Shown piece by piece: positions 8,573 to 15,064 of a DNA stretch of 64,000 bases. The DNA comes from Bdellovibrio sp. qaytius (GTDB lineage Bacteria; Bdellovibrionota; Bdellovibrionia; Bdellovibrionales; Bdellovibrionaceae): the NCBI GenBank assembly GCA_004011035.1, contig CP025734.1:558001-622000 (forward strand). The letters run 5' to 3'. The notes beneath the pieces were generated by a model. The model ran no database searches and was not told the DNA's origin. It saw only the letters and a program-made list of their open reading frames with translations. Position numbers and translations under genes: made by a program. Position 1 is the first letter of the stretch; each line of letters opens with the position of its first letter.

Positions 8573-8657
8573 AGTTCTTGTACGGAATGGTGATCTAGAA
8601 GTTTTGTAAAAGACCAGTTCGATAGTCAAATCTACCGGTCTTAAAAAATCCTCTAGA

Positions 8658-8707
8658 GAACTTAAGAAGGAAAACCCTGGCAGTCACCATGGGCCCTTCT
8701 TAAGTTC
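8658..8707 (+). promoter_or_regulatory. long 5'-leader hairpin of flagellin 2
   Basis: GAACTTAAGAAGG (8658-8670) pairs perfectly over 13 bp with CCTTCTTAAGTTC (8695-8707). The 24-nt interior contains a smaller bulged stem (CCCTGG / CCATGGG). No T run follows, so it is not a terminator; it lies about 100 nt before the start codon. Confidence 0.7.
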
Positions 8708-8806
8708 ACATCCTAAAAAATACATTTGAATAAGTTTTTTAATTTTTGGTGGGTTTAACCAAAAAATTTAACAACAAACTATTTAGGGAAATAGGGGGAA
8801 TTTAGT

Positions 8807-9634
8807 ATGGGTTTAAGAATTTCAACAAACATGGCGTCGATCTCAGCACAAAGAGCAATGGGGATGCAAACTAAGCGATTAGAAAAAGCATCACAATCAT
8901 TAGCTTCTGGTAATCGTATTACTAAGTCTGCGGATGATTCAGCAGGTTTAGCAATCGCAGAGAGTATGAGAATGGAGATTCGCGGTACTACGCAAGCTCG
9001 TTCGAATGCTTTCAATGCCATCTCAACTATTCAAGTTGCAGAGGGTGGTCTTTCTGAACAAGCAAACTTAATCGCTCGTCTACGTGAGTTAGGTGTTCAA
9101 TCAGCATCTGATACGGTAGGTGAAAAAGAGCGTTTCTACTTACAACAAGAGGCGTCTTCGATCACTGATGAGATCGGACGTATTTCTAAAACAACTAAAT
9201 TTGGTGATAAATTTTTACTAGATGGATCTAATCCTGAGTACGATTTCCACGTAGGTTCTGATGCTGCGAAAGAAAACGTAATTACATTCAGATCAGAAGC
9301 AGATGCGACGATCGATGGATTAGGTTTAAGTAGTGTGAACATCTCAGATAAAGAGGGTGCGCGCGATCTACTAGGTACTTTAGATGGTGCCTTAGAGAAA
9401 GTATCTAGAATGCGTTCTGGATTCGGTGCGGTTCAATCTCGTTTAGAATCTACTGTTAACGGTTTAGATGTTAAACAAGAGAATTTACAGTCAGCTCGTT
9501 CACGCTTAATGGATGCGGACGTTGCCAAAGAATCTGCAGATTTAGCATCGGCTTCAATGTTACAACAAGCTTCAATCAGCGTGTTGTCACAAGCCAACCA
9601 ACAACCGTACCAAGCAATGAAATTATTAGGTTAA
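8807..9634 (+). CDS. flagellin 2
   Basis: This flagellin has 275 residues and the D0/D1 ends only: N-terminal GLRISTNMASISAQRAMG, central SASDTVGEKER, C-terminal SMLQQASISVLSQANQQP. Codon use is strongly biased to TTA, GCT/GCA and TCA, as expected of a highly expressed filament subunit. AGGGG precedes the ATG by about 9 nt. It has its own promoter region and terminator. It differs from flagellin 1 and flagellin 3 in the central part, so the filament is probably made of several subunits. Confidence 0.96.
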   Translation: MGLRISTNMASISAQRAMGMQTKRLEKASQSLASGNRITKSADDSAGLAIAESMRMEIRGTTQARSNAFNAISTIQVAEGGLSEQANLIARLRELGVQSASDTVGEKERFYLQQEASSITDEIGRISKTTKFGDKFLLDGSNPEYDFHVGSDAAKENVITFRSEADATIDGLGLSSVNISDKEGARDLLGTLDGALEKVSRMRSGFGAVQSRLESTVNGLDVKQENLQSARSRLMDADVAKESADLASASMLQQASISVLSQANQQPYQAMKLLG

Positions 9635-9717
9635 TTTTGATTCAAAGAATGGAGCACATAAAAAGTGTGCTCCATGACTTAAGCCCTTCACAGGTTTTAA
9701 GTTTTAAGATCAGCCCA

Positions 9718-9733
9718 AGGGCACCGCCCCTGA
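9718..9733 (+). repeat. GC-rich 16-mer, also at 12138-12153 inverted
   Basis: CAAGGGCACCGCCCCT occurs here, and its exact reverse complement occurs at the end of the FlaG-like gene (12138-12153). The core GCGGTGCCCT also occurs at the end of the transposase remnant near 10174. The surrounding DNA is AT-rich, so the three sites stand out. Confidence 0.5.
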
Positions 9734-9820
9734 GCTAATCTTATAAGTTAAAAGTTTGTTTTAAATTTAAGTTTTAAGAGTTTTGAGGCTATCGCCCTAT
9801 TGATAGTTTCTTAAACCCGG

Positions 9821-9855
9821 GCTCTGGCGGTTGTTCGTCAGAGCTTTTTTTTTTT
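9821..9855 (+). terminator. rho-independent terminator of flagellin 2
   Basis: The stem GCTCTGGCG / CGTCAGAGC (one G-U pair) is followed by eleven T. The T run directly abuts the transposase remnant. Confidence 0.85.
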
Positions 9856-9857
9856 GA

Positions 9858-10187
9858 AAGAGACGTTCGAGAAGAGTACTTGCTCTGAATAAACCACTTC
9901 ATGTGACTTTGCGTTCAGATTTCGCTTACTCGGGGCGCTGCCTTCTGCGACATCAAAGTATGATTAATAAAGTTATTAAAAAAGCCGCACTTCGATTTCG
10001 TATCTCCGTTTATGAAAAAGCAATTTGTGGAAATCATCTTCATATATTAGTGCGGGGTAAAACACGATTCGAAATTCAGAACTTTTTTCGCGTAGTTAAA
10101 AACTATATTGTGCAAAACACTCTTGAAGCTATGGGAGTAATTCCTTATCAGCCTCGTTATTCGCGCTATGCGGTGCCCTCGGGGTGA
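9858..10187 (+). pseudogene. REP-associated (Y1/IS200-like) transposase remnant
   Basis: The open frame encodes KPLHVTLRSDFA and GNHLHILVR, the two signature strands of the Y1_Tnp / RAYT fold; H-x-H in the second supplies the metal-binding His pair. The frame has no ATG. It begins directly after a flagellin terminator, uses at best the GTG at 9903 (94 residues), and stops at 10187, far shorter than the usual 150-250 residues. I therefore read it as a truncated, inactive copy. From family knowledge, RAYTs mobilise REP palindromes. It separates flagellins 2 and 3. Confidence 0.7.
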
Positions 10188-10510
10188 GGGTAAATAGTCT
10201 AAATTCCAAGCCCTTGGTGATGAATAGCATAAACAATTTAAAATGCGTTTTCTCCTCTGAATTTAAATAAAATTTATTTAAATATTTTGCTCGACGAATA
10301 GTCCTTAGACTAAAAGCTACAGACTAGATAGCTATTTGGTCTACGAAGACTCAAGTCTGTCATATATTAGTCTTGTACAGACTAGGTGAGACCTAGTGCG
10401 GACCAGAAAAACGCTAGACCAAGGTTTGGAAAATCGCTGGAAAGAGGTCTGTTTTTCAAAACCTTAGTCTAGAAAGCCTCCGTCGAAAGTCTAGAAATGC
10501 ACGACGAGAC

Positions 10511-10537
10511 TAAAGAGCATCACAGACTCGCCGAAAG
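10511..10537 (+). promoter_or_regulatory. FliA (sigma28)-type promoter of flagellin 3
   Basis: TAAAGAGC, 11 nt, then GCCGAAAG. The spacing is that of the sigma28 pattern and the -10 matches 6 of 8. It lies 14 nt after the second AGTCTAGAAA repeat. Confidence 0.65.
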
Positions 10538-10654
10538 GTATATTAAGCAAACGACTCAGACTCGACTGGATGGGCTGGAGATACTTGGTGTTGTGACTGA
10601 CAACAGGTATTGACGAAGGACCGTAGTAGTAGGGTGTAGGTCACCAAAACGTAC

Positions 10655-10686
10655 AAAAGCCGGACTATATGTTGTAGTCCGGTTTT
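10655..10686 (+). promoter_or_regulatory. terminator-like leader hairpin before flagellin 3
   Basis: CCGGACTA / TAGTCCGG is a perfect 8-bp stem with a 7-nt loop, an A-rich left flank and TTTT on the right. It sits 21 nt before the ATG and just before the ribosome-binding site. It could be an attenuator, the end of a separate short RNA, or an mRNA-stabilising hairpin. Confidence 0.6.
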
Positions 10687-10707
10687 AAAAAACAAAAGAG
10701 GTCTAAC

Positions 10708-11541
10708 ATGGGATTAAGAATTTCAACAAACGTAGCAGCGATCAATGCACAAAGAACAATGAGTACAAATACTCGTGAGATGCAAAAATCAATGGCTCAA
10801 TTATCAACTGGTTCACGTATCACTAAAGCGGGCGATGATGCTGCAGGTTTAGCGATTTCTGAGAACTTAAAATCTACGATTCGTTCATACGGTCAAGCAT
10901 CTCGTAATGCTAATGACGGTATCTCAATGATTCAAACAGCTGAGCAATCAATGGGTGAAATTTCTAACGTGTTAACTCGCGTACGTGAGTTAGGTATCCA
11001 AGCTTCTTCTGATACTATCGGTGACCAAGAACGTGGATTTATCCAATCTGAGGTTAACGCTCTTAAATCTGAAGTACAACGTGTGGCTGAATCAACTACA
11101 TTCGGTTCTCGTAAATTATTAGATGGTTCTGGCGGTATTTATGATATCCACGTAGGTACATCTGCAAATGCAGCTACTGACTGGATTGGTTATGATGCTT
11201 CTTCTACTGACGTTTCAGTAGCTAAGTTAGGTATCGAAAATTTAGATTTTACAACTAAAAGTGGTGCTCGTGACGGTTTAGGAGCTTTAGATTCAGCTCA
11301 ATTATCAGTGAACGGTTCACGCGCTAACTTAGGTGCTTTACAAAATCGTTTAACTTCAACTGTGGATGTTATCGGAACGATGACTGAGTCGATGTCTGCT
11401 GCAAATTCTCGTCTACGTGACGCTGATATCGCATCAACGACTTCTGAGTTAGCTCGTAACCAAGTTTTATTACAAGGTACGACTGCTGTATTAGCACAAG
11501 CTAATCAATCTCCACAAATGGCTCTTAAGCTGATTGGTTAA
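10708..11541 (+). CDS. flagellin 3
   Basis: This flagellin has 277 residues and the D0/D1 ends only: N-terminal GLRISTNVAAINAQRTM, central QASSDTIGDQERGF, C-terminal ARNQVLLQGTTAVLAQANQSP. Codon bias is as strong as in flagellin 2. GAGG lies 6 nt before the ATG. It is nearest to the classic flagellin consensus of the three. It is preceded by an unusually long regulatory region and followed by a strong terminator, so it is transcribed alone. Confidence 0.97.
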   Translation: MGLRISTNVAAINAQRTMSTNTREMQKSMAQLSTGSRITKAGDDAAGLAISENLKSTIRSYGQASRNANDGISMIQTAEQSMGEISNVLTRVRELGIQASSDTIGDQERGFIQSEVNALKSEVQRVAESTTFGSRKLLDGSGGIYDIHVGTSANAATDWIGYDASSTDVSVAKLGIENLDFTTKSGARDGLGALDSAQLSVNGSRANLGALQNRLTSTVDVIGTMTESMSAANSRLRDADIASTTSELARNQVLLQGTTAVLAQANQSPQMALKLIG

Positions 11542-11637
11542 TTAGATCTTCGATCTACAATCGGTTAATTTAGTATTTGATTAAATTGTTTGGGTGGGGT
11601 GCGACCTCGCCCTGCTCAAAAATTTAAATATTGCTTA

Positions 11638-11669
11638 AGCGGACTTGGAATCACCAAGTCCGCTTTTTT
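11638..11669 (+). terminator. rho-independent terminator of flagellin 3
   Basis: The perfect 11-bp stem AGCGGACTTGG / CCAAGTCCGCT has loop AATCA and is followed by five T. Confidence 0.9.
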
Positions 11670-11725
11670 GCGTTCTAGGCTTGCCGCCTGCGACTTAGGT
11701 CTTAGAGCAGAAGCTTAAGGTTTTT

Positions 11726-12139
11726 GTGTTTCAATCCGATATAGAAGGTATGAATATTAAAAACCTGGCGGGTAACGCCATTATTAATTCATTGCCAGCT
11801 ATTAAGGGCGCGAATGCGACTGAGAAGACTATTAAATCTGAGTCATCTCATGATCGCGATGCCAATGGCCAAGCTCAGTATCAAAAAAATAAGAAAAAAG
11901 AAAAAATGTCTCGCGAACAAGCCGAAAAAGCTGTTGCGAATTTAAATGCGAAACAATTCATGACTGACATGAGTTGGGTAGCTGTTCTTATAGATGATAA
12001 TGGCTTTTTCTATGCTGAAGTCAAAGATCAAAGCGAAAACGTCATTCGCAAAATTGCTGAGTTCGATTTATGGGAAATGCTAGAAGCATCTACCAGTGAG
12101 AATTCTCCCAAAGGTAATTTACTAAAACGCACTGCTTAG
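11726..12139 (+). CDS. FlaG-like protein
   Basis: This 137-residue protein has a Lys/Glu-rich N-terminal half without clear fold. Its C-terminal half (about residues 70-125) resembles the FlaG domain: a helix with VANLN, then strands ending in ENVIRKIAEFDLWEMLE, like the V-I-R-x-I-P-x-E-E-x-L ending of FlaG. FlaG is known next to fliD in many flagellar loci and affects filament length. GTG at 11726 follows TAAGG by 5 nt; an ATG at 11750 is the alternative. Position between the flagellins and fliD supports the call. Confidence 0.65.
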   Translation: MFQSDIEGMNIKNLAGNAIINSLPAIKGANATEKTIKSESSHDRDANGQAQYQKNKKKEKMSREQAEKAVANLNAKQFMTDMSWVAVLIDDNGFFYAEVKDQSENVIRKIAEFDLWEMLEASTSENSPKGNLLKRTA

Positions 12140-12166
12140 GGGCGGTGCCCTTGTGTGAAGAAAAAG

Positions 12167-12451
12167 CTATCGCTTACCGCGGATTCCAAGATTAGAAATA
12201 ATTAGTTTTTCATACTCTTTCATTAGAAAATTAAATAATTGTCTCTCTGGAATGTCATATAATTTCATTAATTTTTTTAGAATATCCCAGGGTGGAGAAC
12301 ATTTGCCGCGCTCCCAGTTCGAAACGAATTGTGACTTGCACTGACAAGCGCGAGCCACGTCAATTTGTGTGAGATTTTGACTCTCACGTCTGTCTTTTAG
12401 GTATTCACCTAACTTACCAAAGTGTTGTTTCAATGCGTTTTTATTTTCCAT
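12167..12451 (-). CDS. XRE-family helix-turn-helix regulator
   Basis: This 94-residue DNA-binding protein has a Cro/C1-type HTH spanning about residues 13-68: LGEYLKDRRESQNLTQIDVARA, then the recognition helix around SQFVSNWERGKCSPP. It has no other domain. It is transcribed against the flagellar genes and lies between the FlaG-like gene and fliD, with a CTAGACC site just upstream of its start. A role in flagellar control is possible from its position but not shown. No ribosome-binding site is obvious before the ATG. Confidence 0.85.
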   Translation of the reverse strand: MENKNALKQHFGKLGEYLKDRRESQNLTQIDVARACQCKSQFVSNWERGKCSPPWDILKKLMKLYDIPERQLFNFLMKEYEKLIISNLGIRGKR

Positions 12452-12669
12452 CAGGTCTAGAGGTTACTAGTGAAACGCTTTCTTCGTCTAGCTTTGCTGC
12501 TCCAAACCCACAGTATTTTCATTCTAATCCTGTAGAAAAGTAGTGGGTCATTTTTGCCCACTCGCCAGTTGTCTAAACTTAGTCCTAATACAAACCTTTG
12601 ACTCACGTTGGTAAGATGAAATCTGCCATACTGATTCAAGAGCTATTGTTTTTCATGGAGGAAATGCAA

Positions 12670-14019
12670 TTGGGAATTCATGTTAGCGGTTTAGGCGGAG
12701 GCGGGTTACCACCCAATCTGGTCGATCAAGTGATCGAAGCAGAGCGCATGCCGTTAAAAAAGATGGAAGCTGACAAAGCTAAAATCGAAGACAAGGTAAA
12801 ACTGGTTACTGAGTTCGAAACAAAAATTAATGACATCTTAAAAAATCTTGGTTCAATCGTTGGCGCCCGTGGCTTTAGCGATATGAAATTTGTTTCGGGG
12901 TTTCCAGATATTATTGAAGGCCAAGTTGATCCATCACTTGCTGAGTCAGGTGACTGGAATGTTGAAGTTCTGCAATTAGCTACAAAACCATCCATTGTAT
13001 CAAATGGTGCTCCTGATAAAGATCAATCTTCAATTGGCGTGGGTTATATCAAATTTGATACGGCTGATGGTATTAAAGAAGTTTACATTGATGCCGAAAA
13101 TTCTACGTTAGACAAAGTTGCAGCAAAAATTAATGAATCAGATTTGGGTGTTAGAGCCAACGTTATCAACGATAGAAAAGATAAAGTTGATTGCTACCGT
13201 TTACAATTAACAGGTGCAAAAACTGGTGATGATCACACAGTTGATTTTCCGACAGTTTACATGGTTGACGGGGATTTCGATTTTGAATTTGACGAAAAAT
13301 TAGCTGCTAAAAATGCTAAGTTTAAATTAAATGGTCACGAATTTGAATCAGCTGAAAATAAAGTAACAGATGCAATTCCTGGAGTAACTCTTGATTTAAA
13401 ACAAGTGCGCGAAGGCGTACCTGTTAAATTAACAGTGACTGAGAATTATGATGTTATCGGTGAAAAAGTAAAATCTTTCGTCGATTCTTACAACGGCGCT
13501 TTAACTTTTATTCAAGGGCAAAATAAATTAACTCAAACTAAAGAAGGCATGCAGCGCTTAGGCCCTTTGGGTGGCGACAGTATGCTGCGTATGACCGAAG
13601 GCCGTTTACGTCGTATTATTCAAGACGTGCAAGACACGAATAGTTCGTATGAACGTATTTTAGAGTTGGGCGTCGAATTTAATCGTAACGGAACATTAGA
13701 TTATAAAGCTGATAAATTTAAAAAAGCTGTCGCTGAAGATCCACGTGATGTGATCGAATTTTTGCGCGGCAATTTACAAGACACAGGATTTGTAACGAAC
13801 ATGCGCGCGCGCATTCGTGAAATTACAGATCCAACAGTAGGTGCTGTGGGCAATCGCAAAACCAGCATGCAACGACAAGTTACTAATATAGATCAAAAAA
13901 TTGAAAGAAAAGAAAAGTCGCTCGAAAAGCGTGAAGAATCTTTAAGACGTCAATTCGCCAATATGGAAGAAGCGATGTCGAAGATGCAATCGCAGGGCGC
14001 ATCATTAGGAAAGGGGTAA
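12670..14019 (+). CDS. fliD: flagellar filament cap protein FliD
   Basis: FliD (hook-associated protein 2) caps the filament and guides flagellin assembly. The N-terminus GIHVSGLGGGGLPPNLVDQVIEAER is the family start with the V-S-G-L-G motif. The C-terminal coiled-coil (about residues 415-449, KTSMQRQVTNIDQKIERKEK onward) matches the FliD_C end. I place the start at TTG 12670 because GGAGG (12657-12661) is 8 nt upstream; ATG 12664 and ATG 12655 are in frame but sit on or too near that site. fliS follows 10 nt later. Confidence 0.93.
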   Translation: MGIHVSGLGGGGLPPNLVDQVIEAERMPLKKMEADKAKIEDKVKLVTEFETKINDILKNLGSIVGARGFSDMKFVSGFPDIIEGQVDPSLAESGDWNVEVLQLATKPSIVSNGAPDKDQSSIGVGYIKFDTADGIKEVYIDAENSTLDKVAAKINESDLGVRANVINDRKDKVDCYRLQLTGAKTGDDHTVDFPTVYMVDGDFDFEFDEKLAAKNAKFKLNGHEFESAENKVTDAIPGVTLDLKQVREGVPVKLTVTENYDVIGEKVKSFVDSYNGALTFIQGQNKLTQTKEGMQRLGPLGGDSMLRMTEGRLRRIIQDVQDTNSSYERILELGVEFNRNGTLDYKADKFKKAVAEDPRDVIEFLRGNLQDTGFVTNMRARIREITDPTVGAVGNRKTSMQRQVTNIDQKIERKEKSLEKREESLRRQFANMEEAMSKMQSQGASLGKG

Positions 14020-14029
14020 GAGGTAGATT

Positions 14030-14434
14030 ATGGCAGCAAATCCATATCAAAAGTACAAACAGACATCTATAACGAGTGCTTCACGAGAGCAAATTTTATT
14101 GATGTTATATGAGGGCGCAATTAAGTTTACAAAACTTTCTATTGCCGCAGCAGAACAAAAAAAGATAGCCGAACGCGGGCAAAATTTAATGCGCGCTTAC
14201 GATATCATCATGGAGCTCCAAGTATCGCTGGACCACAAAGTTGGGGGCGAAGTCGCGAAACAACTCGATCAGTTGTATACGTTTGTCTTGGATCAATACA
14301 CCAAAATGAATATTTCTGGTGATATTGAGGCCGCAAAAGCAGCTTTAAAAGTTATTGAAAATCTATACGAAGGCTGGAAAGTAGCCGTAGAAAAGTACAA
14401 AAAAGAGATCGACGAAAAAGGGGGAACCGCATGA
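14030..14434 (+). CDS. fliS: flagellin export chaperone FliS
   Basis: This 134-residue all-helical protein has the family N-terminus NPYQKYKQTSITSASREQILLMLYEGAIKF and the inner segment RAYDIIMELQVSLDHKVGGEVA. FliS binds the C-terminus of flagellin in the cytosol, preventing premature assembly before export. The gene lies between fliD and the FliT-like gene, overlapping the latter by 4 nt (ATGA), the usual fliDST order. Confidence 0.95.
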   Translation: MAANPYQKYKQTSITSASREQILLMLYEGAIKFTKLSIAAAEQKKIAERGQNLMRAYDIIMELQVSLDHKVGGEVAKQLDQLYTFVLDQYTKMNISGDIEAAKAALKVIENLYEGWKVAVEKYKKEIDEKGGTA

Positions 14435-14829
14435 TTCGCATAGTTCAATTAATGACAGAGAAAAATCACTTTCTTGAGAAATTTTACACCTTGAATGAAC
14501 AGCAGATCATTAAGTTGGAAAGTGGTTTCTATGAAGAGATCGAAACGTTTTACAATAAACGTGAAGATATGATCAATATTATAAAATATATTGATTCAGA
14601 AATTAATAAAGCTCATTTGCAACACAGAGACATCAACGGTGTATTTGCTGAAACAGATAAACGAGCTTTACGTGAAACAATGCGCGTAAAAGAATTATTC
14701 GTTGGAAAAATTCTTGATCAGGATATGCAAGTACTTGCGTTGATTGATGAAGCGAAATCAAAAATTATTCGCGAATTACAAGACGTTCGTTTGGCGAAAA
14801 AAGCTATGGCTGGATACAAGTCTGCGTAG
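14431..14829 (+). CDS. FliT-like small helical protein
   Basis: This 132-residue protein is predicted to be almost entirely helical and charged (KNHFLEKFYTLNEQQIIKLESGFYEEIETFYNKREDMINIIKY). Sequence alone does not prove a family, but the length, helical character and position directly after fliS, with a 4-nt overlap, suggest a FliT/FlgN-type export chaperone. The repeat copy B begins at the base after its stop codon. Confidence 0.6.
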   Translation: MIRIVQLMTEKNHFLEKFYTLNEQQIIKLESGFYEEIETFYNKREDMINIIKYIDSEINKAHLQHRDINGVFAETDKRALRETMRVKELFVGKILDQDMQVLALIDEAKSKIIRELQDVRLAKKAMAGYKSA

Positions 14830-14865
14830 CCCTTTAGAGTAGGGTCTACCGAAGGTAGATCAAAA
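14830..14865 (+). repeat. 36-nt hairpin repeat, copy B
   Basis: CCCTTTAG-AGTAG-GGTC, then TAC-CGAAG-GTA, then GATCAAAA. The arms GGTCTAC / GTAGATC form 7 pairs including one G-U. It begins at the base after the FliT-like stop. Compared with copy C, the inner three bases of both arms differ in a compensating way. Confidence 0.75.
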
Positions 14866-14933
14866 TTGCCTAGGCCAAGTCAGAGAATTGACTTGGTTGT
14901 CACAAAAAATTGAATCTTATCTGAGTTAAAAAT

Positions 14934-14963
14934 AAAAAGGGAGCCTGAGCTCCCTTTTTATTT
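14934..14963 (+). terminator. rho-independent terminator of the fliDS operon
   Basis: The 11-bp stem AAAAAGGGAGC / GCTCCCTTTTT has tetraloop CTGA. Just upstream, CCAAGTCA / TGACTTGG (14876-14897) is a separate perfect 8-bp inverted repeat. Confidence 0.9.
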
Positions 14964-14975
14964 GTTTAAAGCCTC

Positions 14976-14991
14976 TGGCATTCACCTTGCT
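14976..14991 (+). promoter_or_regulatory. sigma54-type promoter
   Basis: TGGCA-N6-TTGCT, with GG and GC separated by exactly 10 nt, is the -24/-12 pattern of RpoN promoters. It lies 74 nt before the TPR gene start at 15065 and is the only clear example I found in the window. Confidence 0.65.
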
Positions 14992-15064
14992 TTAATAAAA
15001 AGTACGATCACTGTGAAAACCGCTCAGGACGAGACGGTCCAGGATATGCTTTTGGAGGCAAGGA

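Larger units (their letters stand above)
8393..8806 (+). other. long flagellin 2 upstream region
   Basis: About 410 nt without a gene. It holds a perfect 10-bp inverted repeat TTTGGTCTAG / CTAGACCAAA at 8428-8453. It also holds the motif GCTAGACCAAGG (8531-8542), which recurs upstream of flagellin 3, and an 8-bp inverted repeat GACCAAGG (8535-8542) / CCTTGGTC (8559-8566) that brackets the predicted FliA -35. A long leader hairpin lies at 8658-8707. A purine-rich ribosome-binding stretch (AGGGG) precedes the ATG at 8807. Confidence 0.6.
10188..10707 (+). other. 520-nt flagellin 3 upstream region with AGAC/GTCT array
   Basis: No gene is visible. An AT-rich stretch (10255-10290) is followed by about 225 nt (10305-10530) holding fourteen AGAC or GTCT tetramers. 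These include ACTAGGT-GAG-ACCTAGT (10381-10397), GCTAGACCAAGG (10413-10424, shared with flagellin 2) and the direct repeat AGTCTAGAAA at 10466 and 10488. A FliA-type promoter, a leader of about 165 nt and a terminator-like hairpin follow. Confidence 0.65.

Noticed and set aside
10305-10530. CRISPR-like array in the AGAC/GTCT-rich region
   Set aside because: The repeats are short and irregularly spaced, with no constant repeat of 24 nt or more and no cas genes anywhere in the window.
12452-12669. A sigma28 or sigma70 promoter for fliD
   Set aside because: TTGACT occurs near 12597 but no matching -10 lies at 16-18 nt, and no GCCGATAA-like element is present, so no promoter was annotated.
14846-14863. 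Inner stem of repeat copy B as a simple terminator
   Set aside because: It is followed by AAAATTGCC rather than a T run, and a strong terminator lies about 70 nt downstream.
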